Shown: piece after piece, positions 22,086-33,060 of the stretch
How the letters are laid out: each line of letters starts with the position of its first letter
Numbering within the stretch: position 1 is the first letter of the stretch
NCBI RefSeq assembly: GCF_028640845.1
Contig: NC_080539.1
Span: forward strand, 102,450,554-102,514,553
DNA length: 64,000 bases
Source: Ahaetulla prasina
Lineage: Eukaryota; Chordata; Lepidosauria; Squamata; Colubridae
Direction of reading: 5' to 3'
Notes under the pieces: model-generated
The model's input: the letters and a program-made list of their open reading frames with translations, nothing else
The model's database searches: none
Told to the model about the DNA's origin: nothing
Position numbers and translations under genes: made by a program

Positions 22086-22207
22086 ATAAAGGTGAAGGTT
22101 TCCCTGTCAGTTGTGTCCAACTTGGTGCGCATCTCCGTTTCTTGGCTGAGGAAGCCAGCGTTGTCCAAAGACAATTTCCATGGTTATATAGCCAGCATGG
22201 CTATACA
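22086..22207 (-). mobile_element. Sauria SINE/BovB-tail fragment, antisense
   Basis: It matches the 3' part of the Sauria SINE in reverse: 'aaaggtgaaggtttccctgt', 'gcgcatctccgtttcttggc', 'gccagcgttgtccaaagaca'. The tRNA-like head is absent. It is diverged. Confidence 0.6.
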
Positions 22208-22279
22208 CCAAAGTTGCACAGAATGCTGTTACTTTCTCACTGACGTGGTACCTATTAATCTAGAATATAATTTTTAGAA

Positions 22280-22730
22280 TTTTTTTTTTTATTGGCCAAG
22301 TGTGATTGGACACACAAGGAATTTGTCTTGGTGCATATGCTCAGTGGTGGGATTCGGCCAGTTCGCACCACTTCGGGAGAACCGGTTGTTAACTTTCTGA
22401 GCAGTTTGGTGAACTGGTTGTTGGAAGAAATCATTAGGGCAGAGAACCGGTTGTTAAATTATTTGAATCCCACCACTGCATATGCTCTCAGTGTACATAA
22501 AAGAAAAGATACGTTCATCAAGATACAACATTTACAACACAAATGATGGTCAATATATCAATATAAATCATAAGGATTGCCAGCAACAAAGTTACAGTCA
22601 TACAGTCATAAGTGGAAAGAGATAGGTGATGGGAACGATGAGAAGATAAATAGTAGTGCAGACTTAGTGAATAGTTTGACAGTGTTGAGGGAATTATTTG
22701 TTTAGCAGAGTGATGGCCTTCAGGAAAAAT
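22280..22730 (-). mobile_element. AATAG-tail LINE 3' fragment
   Basis: This is an antisense 3' end of the LINE family whose consensus start is 'ttattggccaagtgtgattg', followed by 'acacaaggaatttgtcttgg', 'tacagtcatacagtcataag' and 'gaattatttgtttagcagag'. It is interrupted by a hAT MITE at 22342-22478. The coding C-terminus of this family is visible at 36.2-36.6 kb. Confidence 0.75.
22342..22478. mobile_element. 137-bp hAT MITE, perfect TSD
   Basis: It begins CAGTGGTGGGATTCGG and ends GAATCCCACCACTG. A perfect 8-bp TSD catatgct lies at 22334-22341 and 22479-22486. The interior has 'gaaccggttgttaa' repeats. Removing it restores the AATAG-tail LINE sequence. Confidence 0.9.
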
Positions 22731-22809
22731 CTACTTGCATGTTTTTAAGCTGGTAGGTGGCAGGAGCTGGGGCAAGTAACAGGAGCTTACCCCATTGCTC
22801 AGATCTCGG

Positions 22810-23065
22810 CAGAGGTGAAATCCAGCAGGTTCTGACAGGTTCTGGAAAACTGGTAGCAGAAATTTTGAGTAGTTCAGAGAACTGGCAAACCCACCTCTGG
22901 CTGGCCCCTGAGTGGGGTGGGAATGGAGATTGTGAAATATCCTTCCCCTGAACTGGGGAGGAAATGGGGATTTTGCAGTATCCTTCCCCTGCCACGCCCA
23001 CCAAGCCATGCCCACCAAGCCACACCCACAGAGGCAGTAGTAAAAAAATTTGAATTTCACCACTG
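22810..23065 (-). mobile_element. hAT MITE, 7/8 TSD
   Basis: It begins CAGAGGTGAAATCCAGC and ends GAATTTCACCACTG, with flanks gatctcgg and gatcttgg. It belongs to the same family as 895-1183 in the same orientation, including the 'cccaccaagcca' units. It is noncoding. Confidence 0.85.
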
Positions 23066-23241
23066 GATCTTGGCTCTTGTCAGCTGTAGTTCTCCAGCTG
23101 ACAAGCTCAACGTCTTTAATCACTGAGCCATCACACCCAATGTGCTTTGAATACTTGAATATGCCAAGTAATGTGACTCAGCATATTCAATTGCACTACA
23201 GTTGAAAAGGATTTCCTCAGGTACATCTGGGGGAAAAAAAG

Positions 23242-23872
23242 TACACAGGGTAATCCTTGACCTACGACCATAATGAAGCCTGCCCATCACTGTTATAAGT
23301 TGTGATGCTCATAAAACCAGTTATCATATGACCAAACCTGATTTTACAATTTTTTTTGTAGTGGCCATTAAGTAAAATCAGCAGTTGTTAAGCAAACCCA
23401 TGGTTCGCTATGGGGCGTTTTTGTCAAAAAAAAATGGAAGTAAAAGCCAGTTTTCAACAAAAACATTGTAAATGACAATCACAAGACATTGCAAATAGCC
23501 ATAAATGCAGTTCAGTTGTTGAGTGCCCAAAATGCAGTTACTGTGGTGGGAGGCAGCCATCAGAACTAGGAAACCAGGTTTTAAATACCATACCTTTGGG
23601 GCAGTGGTGGAATTCAATTTTTTTTTACTACCGATTCTGTGGGCGTGGCTTGGTGGGTGTGGCTTGGTGGGCATGGCAGAGGAAGGATACTGCAAAATCC
23701 GCATTCGCTCCCCACTCCTTCGGTCAGCCAGAGGTGGTATTTGCCGGTTCTCTGAACAACTCAAAATTTCCACTACCGGTTCTCCAGAACCTGTCAGAAC
23801 CTGCTGAATAGCACCCCTGCTTTTGGGGGATCCATCACAAAGTGCCCAGTCATAAAGTGAACTCTACCTGCA
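23242..23872. mobile_element. diverged TA-flanked (mariner-like) MITE, split by hAT
   Basis: The left end 'gtaatccttgacctacgacc' and the right end near 'ctctacctgca' resemble the 'caggtagtccttgactt…aagtcgaggactacctg' termini of the MITEs at 56.6 and 63.6 kb. The interior has 'gttgttaagcaaa' type repeats. A hAT MITE at 23602-23819 interrupts it. The ends are diverged and the assignment is moderate. Confidence 0.5.
23602..23819 (+). mobile_element. hAT MITE
   Basis: It begins CAGTGGTGGAATTCAA and ends GAATAGCACCCCTG. The flanks ctttgggg (23594-23601) and cttttggg (23820-23827) are an imperfect TSD. It has the family body in the opposite orientation to 22810-23065. Confidence 0.8.
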
Positions 23873-24433
23873 CATTCTAAAGCATGAATGAGAATCCATA
23901 TTCCAGGAAGTTTGTTATTTGAAGAATAATAGTTTAAGGAATTGCCCTAGACTATTAGACAATGTCTCCTATAGTCCCTCAAGAATGCTTCACCTTGCTA
24001 AATTGCTTCTCCTAATTTTGTTATTCTGCTTCCCTAATTAATATTATTTCTGCTTCACTAGTTCATCATCCCATTTCTTAAATTGCTGTAGTATAGATAC
24101 ATTATAAGTGACTTTCCCTGTGTAGGAGGCTTCAGCTTGCTCCCCTAATTAATTGGAGAGCCACAGGTGATGTTTAGATGATCACCTGGAGGAAAAGGAA
24201 CAGCCCATCTCCTTGCTAGATTTACACCCCAACCAATCAATAAGAATGCCAGTAGGACCAAAGCCATGTAAAAAGGCAATGAAGATATTTTAAGAGAAAA
24301 CATCTGATGGTTCCATTTTTATTTTCTGTTCAACTTCTGAACATGCTGTTCAGCATTATGACTTGTACAGAGATATCCTGCAACAATTTATTATGTAAGA
24401 GGAATCTGGTAGAAGAGTTCAACTGTTATACTC
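23873..24433. other. unassigned sequence
   Basis: I see no supported feature here. Confidence 0.45.
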
Positions 24434-24442
24434 TAGCAAAAA

Positions 24443-24783
24443 TCGGACATGGTGATTCAATGGCTAAGACGCTGAGCTTGTCGATCAGAAGTTCAGCGGT
24501 TCGAATCCCTAGTGCCACATAACAGGGTGAGCTGCCATTACTTGTCCCAGCTTCTGCCAACCTAGCAGTTTGAAAGCACATAAAAAATGCAAGTGGAAAA
24601 ATAGGGACCACTTTGGTGGGAAGGTAACAGTGCTCCGTGTGCCTTTGGCATTTAGTCATGCCAGCCACATGACCATGGAGACGTCAAGAGACAGCGCTGG
24701 CTCTTCAGCTTTGAAACGGAGGTGAGCACTGCCCCCTAGAGCCGGAAATAGCTAGCACGCATGTGAGGGGGAACCTTTACCTT
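24443..24783 (+). mobile_element. Sauria SINE, full-length
   Basis: This is a complete tRNA-derived SINE. The head includes a B box GGTTCGAATCC (24498-24508). The core holds 'gcttctgccaacctagcagt' and 'ccatggagacgtcaagagac', and the 3' end 'gagggggaacctttacctt' resembles BovB. The TSD tagcaaaaa lies at 24434-24442 and 24784-24792. The tail implies mobilisation by BovB. The long clean TSD suggests a relatively recent insertion. Confidence 0.9.
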
Positions 24784-24792
24784 TAGCAAAAA

Positions 24793-25804
24793 ACATTTCT
24801 ACATCTTCAGCAACTGATTTCTCTATTAGAGCAGTCACATATGTTTTCCCCTTAACCAATCTTCATTATAGATTGGCAGATGTTTACCAACTTTTCTTGT
24901 CTGAATAGCAAAGTAGCCATTTTAATTGTTTGCCTGATGAGATCTTATATATGTAGATGAGTGACTAGCTGACTGTCTTGTTGTCTCTATTATGTTGTTG
25001 GGTTTAATTGAGCTGGTTTAAATGTATTAACAAGAAAAAAATGGATTCTTAACTGCCAACTCCTGATAAAATAATTTCTCAATCCCAATGCACCTGGTGC
25101 ATTCAATGCTATGCCAGTGCACCTGTCTCAGATAAATGAGACTGATATGTATATAAATCTAAATCTGACATAAACATATATGGAGATATAACCTTTATAC
25201 ATTATGAATCTTCTCAATAATAAAGTTCAACCAGACTGCGTTACTTTATCCCTTTAATTCTCCTTTTCCTCAGTTTATCCTTCTTTTTCTTCAAAATCAT
25301 CCACCTAGTACTATTTTTCCCAAGCCCTTGAAGATCCTTCTTTAACATATTTGCTCAGAAAAAATTTCCAGTATAACTGGAAAGGTTGGACTTGCTTTGT
25401 ACAGTCATCCAGACAAGCAGTTCTTATGCTACGCTTGAAGAATGGGATAGCCCTTTTCCCTTTGATAAAACCATATGGTAGACCCTCTAGCGCACTAACA
25501 AAAATCTAATACTTAGATTATTCTGAAAGGGAAACAGTGCTTTTTGTTTTCATGTAAGATTTTCTTAGAAAAGGAAAAGTCAAAAAATGGGCATTTATTC
25601 CATTAAAAAAATAAGTAAAGTGAAAATATTTACTGAGAATAGCTGACCATAAAAATTTAGCTGTACACCAAAACAATACTTTAGTTTTGGGAGGGAAAGC
25701 TTTCAAAGTGTAATAAAAAAATAGGATCTTTTCAAAATGCAATTTTGAAAAAGGAAAAAAACCTAGACAGCCTTAATATCGGTAAGAATGTTGCTTCCTT
25801 ATGC
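24793..25804. other. unassigned sequence
   Basis: AT-rich, with no supported gene or repeat. Confidence 0.45.
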
Positions 25805-25960
25805 AGTGTAGTTCAGTGTAGTGGTTAAAATGTTAGACTATAAGGTTCATATTCCTTATCCAACCCTTCAACTTTCTGAGTGATATGAGCAGATACTCTC
25901 TCAGCCTTACCTATCTCAGTTAATTAAGGAGACAGCAGCTCCATTTCATATACACCATCT
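25805..25960 (+). mobile_element. old SINE fragment
   Basis: The head 'ttcagtgtagtggttaaaat' looks like a tRNA-type A-box region, followed by an eroded B box and a 'ctctcagccttacctatctc' core. Identification is weak. Confidence 0.4.
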
Positions 25961-26784
25961 ATAGACTTTTATTTCAGAGAAATATAGGATGTAAACATTG
26001 TAAATAATGTAATAATAGTAAACGCAAATGGAATAATCCACCTTCAGGACTTTTTCACATGATAAGGTGATATCCTGCTGACTCTAAACTTGCAACCCAA
26101 TCCTAAAAAAGATTGATTTGGGAATGAAACCCCCGAGTTGTAACAAAGAAAGAAGTAACGTTGCAACTACTGTTTAATTCATCGCAGGCAGGGATTTTAA
26201 TAACTTGACATTAACCTGCTTCTTACGGTAGTATGTGTTTGTGACCCTTGATCTCTCATTATAGAAATAAGATAGTATAGTGCTATGTACTGAACGGCTG
26301 ACTTATTTTACTTACTTACCTACTAAGCACTTACTAAAAATACATCCATCAAAGGTTTTCCCATTAGAGGCGTCTACATATGCAACACTAAGTGCCAATT
26401 TAAATCACAGATCCATGGTATTTTTATGTAATGGACTACTCCTCTGGCTTTAGTGTAAATAATGCTAGTATTAAGGATAGAAAACTTTGGATGGATAAGA
26501 TCTTTCATTTTTTTACTTGCCTGTTTCATGCTATTGGGTACTACATATTCAATCTTAAGTATCACAATAATTAATTGCATGCAAGACAAAGAATGTTAGA
26601 CAAAGAATGTTAAGGAATATGTTGCAAAAGTACTAATAAGGCCTTTTTTCAATAAGCGCTAGTTCTTCTGGATTAGATCAGTGGATCCACAGTGGATCAG
26701 TGGAAACAGCAGTGTTAAATTACATAAATTCAAGTGAGATTTTCTCTATTTTTAAAAACCACATGTTTTTAAAGATAGAGCAAC
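25961..26784. other. unassigned sequence
   Basis: I see no supported feature here. Confidence 0.45.
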
Positions 26785-26909
26785 CTTGACTACTTTAAAA
26801 GCTGTAGACTTCACCTCCCGGAATTCCCAGCCAACATATGCTGGTTTGGTAACTCTGGGAGTTGAAGTCCACATGTGTAAAAGTTGCCAAAGATGAGAAA
26901 CACTGAGAC
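26785..26909. mobile_element. diverged palindromic hAT relative
   Basis: It has the 'ggaattcccagcc' … 'aactctgggagttgaagtcc' inverted core and the 'aaagttgcca' arm of the 19.27-kb element. The terminal repeats are eroded and no TSD is visible. Confidence 0.5.
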
Positions 26910-27055
26910 AGTCTGACACACAGAATGAATGAGAGAGCTACTTTGGTAGGGCTGACTTAGAGCCAGTTCCTCTCTCTTAGCCATAGACTGGGAACTTGAA
27001 ATTTTAAAATAAAAAATAATAAATATAAAAAAATTTGTTTAATAAAAGTTATTTT

Positions 27056-27174
<119 letters not shown>

Positions 27175-27930
27175 ACTTCTATGTACCACATGCACTACAC
27201 CAGCATAATAGGATTATGGTCCACCACTTTCACTGAAGAGGTTTCATACTGCAAGTTTAACTGATAATAATGTAAGAATAAATTACAGAATGTATATTAT
27301 GTTAAGAAATATCTAAAGATACTATAACCTTTCTTTTACTTTGTTAATGTGCAAATGGGTCTGCATTGACAGGAAGAAGTGAAGGTTAAAAAAAAAAAGT
27401 GGGGGGAGGAATAAAAGGAGAAGCACTTTTGGTTGAAGAGGAGAAAAGAAGTAAGGAGGATGGTTAGGTCTTTGTTTCTCACATTTTAGTGATATAGATA
27501 TAACCAGAATAAGGTTCTCTACTGTTTTTCCAAGATAGCAGAAGAGAAGGAAGTGAGCTGTGAATCAGAAATGCCCAGCAAAGCATCATTTAAGCTATAA
27601 AATGTTATCTATTACTGGTAGCTAAAAACTCACTCACTATAATTTCTACAGAATACTCTTCCCCAATCTGAAGCCCCCAGGTTTTTGTGACCTTCGATTT
27701 AACAAACATGGAGGATATCAATTTACAAATGATTGCTGTAGATCATTAGTATTAAAATAATTAATTCACAAAGAGGCTGGATTCTAAGGCTAGGAGCATC
27801 ATCACACTTTGTTTAAATACTTTGGTAGGGCTATCAGAGAAGTTGAGTAAACAGTTACACTGACTGGCTTGATCTCTCTATGTTTCTATACAAGAGCAAT
27901 AATTATAGGGTAGTTATCTTTGCATTTATG
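27175..27930. other. unassigned sequence
   Basis: I see no supported feature here. Confidence 0.45.
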
Positions 27931-27931
27931 T

Positions 27932-28140
27932 GGAGCCCTGGTGGCACAGTGGTTAGAATGCAGGCCAACTCTTCCCACAGCCTGGAGTTCGATCTTGACA
28001 AAGCTCAAGGCTGACTCAACCTTCCATCCTTCCAATCAGGGCCTAGTTTGCTAGGAGCAATATGCTGACATTTGAAAACCACTCAGAGACTGATGTAAAT
28101 CCCTCAGAGGCAGCATATAACTCTTAGTGCTATTGCTATT
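27932..28140 (+). mobile_element. tRNA-derived SINE (squamate type)
   Basis: The head 'ccctggtggcacagtggtta' carries an A-box-like TGGCACAGTGGTT. The B box region GGAGTTCGATCTT follows. The body 'gactcaaccttccatccttc' and the tail 'gtgctattgctattgctg' match the common squamate tRNA-SINE with a (CTATTG)n end. Confidence 0.75.
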
Positions 28141-29012
28141 GCTGTAGCTATTGTTATATGTCACAGCAAGCTTCGGCTTGAAGGCAGCATTCACATTCCT
28201 CTCACTCACTGGGAAACTTCTTTAAAGGTAGAACTCGCCACTGCCATCTTATAAGTTTTTGTCTTTAGAAGAATGAACCCATGTAAAGTCTGCTGCTTCT
28301 TTTTTGGCAGATCAGACATATTACAGAACGTTGATCAACTGGGCAGAAACTAGGTCGTTGAATCCCTATTTTTGAGAACAATGGGTTAACAAAATGGAGC
28401 AGGAGAGAAAATGGGTAGAAAAATAAAGAGGTGGACCTCATATGGCAGGGTGGGAAAGTCTTGGCTAGGATAAGAAAAGTCGGTGACCATGCCCGAAAGG
28501 AAATCACTGCTTCTCCATTGATATTTTGTCAATGGTACTTGGTCCAAGAGAGAAAATATGGCCTAAATATGCTGAATATACTTTGGAGGTGAGCAGCAGC
28601 AATCCTAGTTCAAACAAGGAAAAGGGATTCTTCTACTGCATCTGCCCAACAGCAGAACTGTCAGGGGGAAAAACCCTACTCATTCAATAATCATCCTGGC
28701 TTCCATACTACACAAAGATCATCAAAATATATTGGCAACATTACAACGCTGTCTGTACTTCTTGAGTTCTTTAGTTTTCCAGCTATTTTCCTGTGACTGA
28801 TTTCTAGGCCAGAATTTGGCTAGATAGCTTCATGGTTTGGTTTGGTTTTTCTCTACCTAACTACAATTCTGTAAGAAATGTTTCATTCTGGTTCCCATGA
28901 CCCACTTATGTCTTTATCCCTGTCTTTTGTGGATAGTTCTCAGTATCTGCATCAAGTGGTTTTATTGTTTTTCATTTAGCAAGTGAGATAAAACCAGGCA
29001 CTCTGGTTATAG
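28141..29012. other. unassigned sequence
   Basis: I see no supported gene or element here. Confidence 0.45.
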
Positions 29013-29620
29013 AACAGAACAGAACAGAATTCTTTATTGGCCAAGTGTGATTGGACATACAGGGAATTTGTCTTTGGTGCATATGCTCTCAGTGTGCAGA
29101 AAAGAAAAGAAAAATACATTCATCAAGAATCATAAGATACAGCACTAGTCGTAGTATAGTCGTAGGTTACTAATATTTACTGAATCTGCACTACTATTAA
29201 TCGTTTCATAGTTCCCACCACCAATCTCTTTCCACTTATGTCTGTATGACTATAACTTGTTGCTGGCAATCCTTATGATTTATATTGATTGATATTGATA
29301 TATTGACCATCAATTGTGTTGTAAATGTTGTACCTTGATGAACGTATCTTTTCTTTTATGTACACTGAGAGCATATGCACCAAGACAAATTCCTTGTGTG
29401 TCCAACCACACTTGGCCAATAAAAATTCTATTCTATTCTATTCTATTCTAATAAGCAGTCAAATTATACTAGGAAACAAAACAATATAAATCGTAAAAAT
29501 ACAAGCAACATGGTTATAGTCATAAGTGGGAGGAGATAGGTAATTGGAAGGATGAGAAGAATAATACATAATAAATAATACGTAATAAAAGGAATATATA
29601 AAAATATGTAAAATATTTAT
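29013..29620 (-). mobile_element. AATAG-tail LINE fragment interrupted by an inverted copy of itself
   Basis: The outer antisense copy runs 29013 to about 29170 and resumes near 29450 ('aagcagtcaaattatactag'). Between them a sense-strand copy of the same family runs to its own tail at 29415-29450 ('ggccaataaaaattctattc' and ATTCT units). The two pieces share 'tggccaagtgtgattggac' in opposite orientation. The junction TSD is short and ambiguous. Confidence 0.7.
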
Positions 29621-30495
29621 GTAAAAGTAATACTTAAAAGTAATGCATAATTTTACATTATAAAACATAGTTCTATCAATTGGCATGTCATGCAAGCAAA
29701 GCCAATTGTGTCTTATTTAATAAATCATAGGTAAAAAAATAGGGGCACAGCTCAGGGTATGATCTCAGTCATTATATATGAGGGCTGCACTATGCTTTGA
29801 ATTCCCAGGCAAACAGTCTGGGAACATCCAGGCAGGTAAACATGGCAGCTTTTGGCAACTTCTGAATGCCTCTATGACTTTTCCCAGGATTATGCAACAG
29901 TACAAAATGAAATATTTGGGGCTGCAGCTGTATGCCTACACTCCCCAAAGCATTCTTTCATCTTTGAACCCATAACACTGCACAGCTAAGCAGCACTATC
30001 AGCAAAATTCAGGATTCCCAAATGTCCCATACATCCCATTAGCTTCTTTAGAAAGTGTTTTTCCTAATCCAGCATTTTAAATAAACCCGTGTGCATTTAA
30101 TTTGCAAGAAAGAAAAGTACTAAAAACTATCCCAAATTATTTTCTCAGCCCCAAAACATAATTATTTTTCTGTCTCTTCAGAGACAAAATGGGAGTTTGC
30201 AAACAGATATCTAACCCAGGGAGATAACTTTCTACTTGAAATTTTGCCCAACAGCTGTAAAAAATGTAGGGTTGTATAGCATATGCCAAGAATACTTCTC
30301 CCCCATTCTTTCTATCTGTTTTATATTAGCATGTACAGCATTTTACGGGCACATCTTCACAATCACATTGGCCCAATTTGAATCTAGCCACCAACAATTC
30401 TAAAGAATAGGAACAGACAACATTTTCTATTTGCTCCCAGCCCACTATGAATTTGACTGTTACCTGTTACTCTACTCCATGCTGAAGATAGCGTT
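29621..30495. other. unassigned AT-rich sequence
   Basis: I see no supported feature here. The frame at 29778-29975 has no recognisable domain. Confidence 0.45.
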
Positions 30496-30545
30496 GTTGT
30501 GACCCAGACCCAAGTAGATAGCAACAAACTCAGTCTATATCTGCA
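30496..30545 (-). mobile_element. LTR end fragment
   Basis: 'tgttgtgacccagacccaag' and the following 'caacaaactcagtc' match the end of the solo LTR at 51.9 kb. It is truncated after about 50 bp. Confidence 0.6.
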
Positions 30546-30585
30546 ACCAGGCATCAATCCTAAGGCACAGATGTATCAGCGCGTT

Positions 30586-30615
30586 GAGGGTTAGGGTTAG
30601 GATTAGGGTTAGGGC
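30586..30615 (+). repeat. short interstitial telomeric tract (TTAGGG)n
   Basis: Between four and five TTAGGG units, one of them carrying a substitution (TTAGGA). It is followed by unrelated sequence. Confidence 0.85.
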
Positions 30616-31403
30616 ATTTTCAACCCCAATAATTGCTAACTTGAATCAATGGTTGCAATCCTGCAGTTGTTTAATCTCTGTTGCAATTAATTATTCCCAG
30701 TATTCCAGTAGCATAGTGGTTATAACATTTGTCTGACATATAGAGGCTCAGAACATGGCAAAAATATTTTAGTAGTATGCCTGGTCGCATGGTCAGCCAA
30801 ATGTTTAGCTCTCTTACATTTTTCTAATGTCGCTACTCGGTTCTTCTATAACCACCATTGCTGTATTGTAGGCAAGCTTATGGTCTGTTCAATAGATGTT
30901 ATTTTAATCCTTGCAAGCGCCTTATTCACATCCTTCATCATAGATCCCGTGTATGTTGGGGGCACTACTTTCAATGTTGGTAGTTTTTGGCTTTCTACTG
31001 GTAGTTCTGGAAATGGCATTTGCCATAATTTTCTCTTTTAATTCTTCTTGTGGATGGACAGGGGTCAGTTCATAGGTTGTTTCAGTGCTAACTTGTACTA
31101 ACTGTATTATTACTTCTTCTAAGTTATAATTTCTATAGTTCATACCAGCTTTTTCCTTTATATTAGCAATTGTTATCTGTGTTTCTTCTACTATTCTACT
31201 ATTGGGGATTGGAGGGGTTTTGGGTCTTCCATTTGCACAATTCTTCTATATTTCTTCCAGTTCTGCATCCCTAAATATTTTATTTCTAGTAATGAATCTT
31301 CTTTGGTCTGCTAATCATTGTTCAGTGTTATTTGAGTCTGAATAAATATAATAAATAATAAATATAATAAATAATAAATAAATAAATATAATAAATAAAT
31401 AAA
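30616..31403. other. unassigned sequence, possible SINE scrap
   Basis: A tRNA-SINE-like string 'agtagcatagtggttataac' occurs near 30709. Nothing else is supported. Confidence 0.4.
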
Positions 31404-31494
31404 GGGGCGTGCATAAGAGCACAAAAGTGCCTACCATTCCTGTCCTATTGTTCCCTTTATTATATCTAATTAATATAGCTATGCATATCCTTTA

Positions 31495-31496
<2 letters not shown>

Positions 31497-31540
<44 letters not shown>
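31497..31540. repeat. (TA)n microsatellite
   Basis: A run of TA dinucleotides directly abutting the left arm of the Penelope-like palindrome. Confidence 0.95.
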
Positions 31541-31544
<4 letters not shown>

Positions 31545-31591
31545 TTTGGTTGTTCGGGTTTTCTCCCGTGTAAAATTGGAAGTGTCTTGGC

Positions 31592-31625
31592 GACGTTTCG
31601 ACGAAGTTTCATTCGTCATCTTCAG
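31592..31625 (-). ncRNA. hammerhead-ribozyme-like core, left arm
   Basis: Minus strand: CTGAAGA (31625-31619), then a 6-bp stem GACGAA/TTCGTC with loop TGAAAC, then GAAACGTC (31599-31592). This is the order CUGANGA - stem II - GAAAC - GUC of the hammerhead core, with all core bases kept. Stem III would have to be minimal or formed between copies. Cleavage is not shown. Confidence 0.5.
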
Positions 31626-32007
31626 GCTTCAGCTTCGTGCTTCTGGGAGCAATGTGTGATCGCAGCTGTTTCTTCCTTTTAACTGCTAGTGGGGGTTTGA
31701 ACTGATTCGGTGGGAGCTTGGCTGTGCTCTGATTGGATGGGGGGGGTTTTGTGCTCTGATTGGCTGGGGGTGTGTCCTGTGTTGGTGGGGGCTTGTTTGT
31801 GCTCAGTTTAGTCTGTGTTGCAGGGGGATTTGAGCTGGTGAGCTGCATAGCTGTTGTTTGGCTTTGCGGTCGTGCTACATCTTCATAGTGGGTGTCAGTC
31901 TGCTGCATGTATGGATTGGAGGGGTTTGAAATGGCTAATGTTGCAGCTGCGGTCTGGCTTCTGGTCCTTGGTCGTGCTTCATGATCAGTGTACAAAACAG
32001 TGTACAA
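31609..32007 (-). pseudogene. Thr/Pro-rich reading frame in the Penelope-like unit
   Basis: This open frame of 132 codons is rich in Thr, Pro, Ser, Gln and Asn, with a basic stretch (VKRKKQLRSH) near the C-terminus, ending KPEDDE. The stop TGA (31611-31609) lies inside the loop of the hammerhead-like core. I recognise no domain. It may be the tail of a Penelope-like protein after its endonuclease, or a noncoding repeat that happens to be open. Confidence 0.35.
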
Positions 32008-32141
32008 TCAGAGCACAAAACCCCCCCCATCCAATCAGAGCACAGCCAAGCTCCCACCCAATCAGTTCAAACCCCCACTAGCAGTTAAAAGGAAGAAACA
32101 GCTGCGATCACACATTGCTCCCAGAAGCACGAAGCTGAAGC

Positions 32142-32175
32142 CTGAAGATGACAAATGAGACTTCGTCGAAACGTC
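32142..32175 (+). ncRNA. hammerhead-ribozyme-like core, right arm
   Basis: CTGAAGA (32142-32148), stem GACAAA/TTCGTC with one change that weakens the stem, then GAAACGTC (32168-32175). It is the inverted partner of the left-arm core. Confidence 0.45.
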
Positions 32176-32600
32176 GCCAAGACACTTCCAATTTTACACG
32201 GGAGAAAACCCGAACAACCAAAGACCTATATACAAACACCCGTGAAAACCTCAGAAAACATATATATGTATATATATATATATTCATGATATGTTTTTCT
32301 TTTTTTTACTATGACGATGTTTATGTATACTGTTGTGACAAAATTAAAAAAAAATAAAAAAAATAAAAAAAAATCTTTTCCAATGTCCAAACATTTATTT
32401 TAAGTATCCCCATTTGTTAGTCCCAATTTATAATAGCAGGTCATAATGACAGTATACTTTTATCTTGTCTGTAGTTGTTCTTCTAGTAACTTGAGTCCCA
32501 TGGCCCACTTTCAACAATTTCCAGGAACACTAACATTTGACATGGTCCTTCTTGACCTGGGTGACAACCAATCTGGTATCGAATTTTCTTTCTGATTTCT

Positions 32601-33060
32601 CTAGAAAGAGTGCAGAGAAGAGCAACAAAGATAATTAGGGGACTGTAAGCTAAAATACAAAAGCAGTTGTAGAAATTGGGTATGTCTAGTCTAATGAAAA
32701 GAAGGACTAGAATGACATGATAGCAGTGTTCTAAAATCTAAGGGGCTGCCATAAAGAAGAAGGAGTCAGCCTGTTCTCCAAAGTACCTGAAGGCAGAACA
32801 AGAAGCAATGGATGGAAACTAATCAAGGGGAGAACCAGCCTAGAACTAAGGAGAAATTTTCTGACAGTCAGAACAATTAATCAGTGGAACGACTTGCCTC
32901 CAGAAGTTGGGAATGCTCCAACACTGGTAATTTTTAAGAAGAGATTGGACATCCATTTGTCTGAAGTGGTGTAGGGTTTCCTGCCTGGGCAGGGGGTTGG
33001 ACTAGAAGACTTCAAGTTCCCTTTCAATTCTGGTACTCTTGTTATTGTGTTATTCTCATC
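32601..33060 (+). mobile_element. CR1 LINE 3' fragment
   Basis: It contains 'gagaagagcaacaaagataa', 'tctagtctaatgaaaagaag', 'ggagaaattttctgacagtc', and the terminal 'ggactagaagacttcaagtt'. It is a sense-strand, 5'-truncated, noncoding remnant. Confidence 0.8.

Larger units (their letters stand above)
31542..32262. mobile_element. Penelope-like element: inverted 222-bp arms with hammerhead-like cores
   Basis: Arms 31542-31763 and 32004-32225 are inverted copies of each other around a 240-bp centre. Each contains CTGAAGA, a hairpin and GAAACGTC. The unit sits in a TA-rich target. Hammerhead motifs and inverted or tandem terminal repeats are known for Penelope-like elements. No RT or GIY-YIG domain is present, so this is a terminal remnant. 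An origin as a foldback MITE is the alternative. Confidence 0.6.
31404..32370 (+). mobile_element. LINE 3' end (RVVN-x-WNSLP family) split by a Penelope-like palindrome
   Basis: The left piece (31404-31500, 'ggggcgtgcataagagcaca') and the right piece (about 32265-32370, 'atactgttgtgacaaaatta' and an A-rich tail) are contiguous in the reverse complement of the copy at 20.5 kb. There they are joined through an 'acttatatata' stretch. That TA-rich site is where the Penelope-like sequence lies. Confidence 0.7.

Noticed and set aside
24443..24520. Possible tRNA gene (good B box)
   Set aside because: It is the tRNA-like head of a Sauria SINE with a TSD and a BovB-like tail. The cloverleaf is not maintained.
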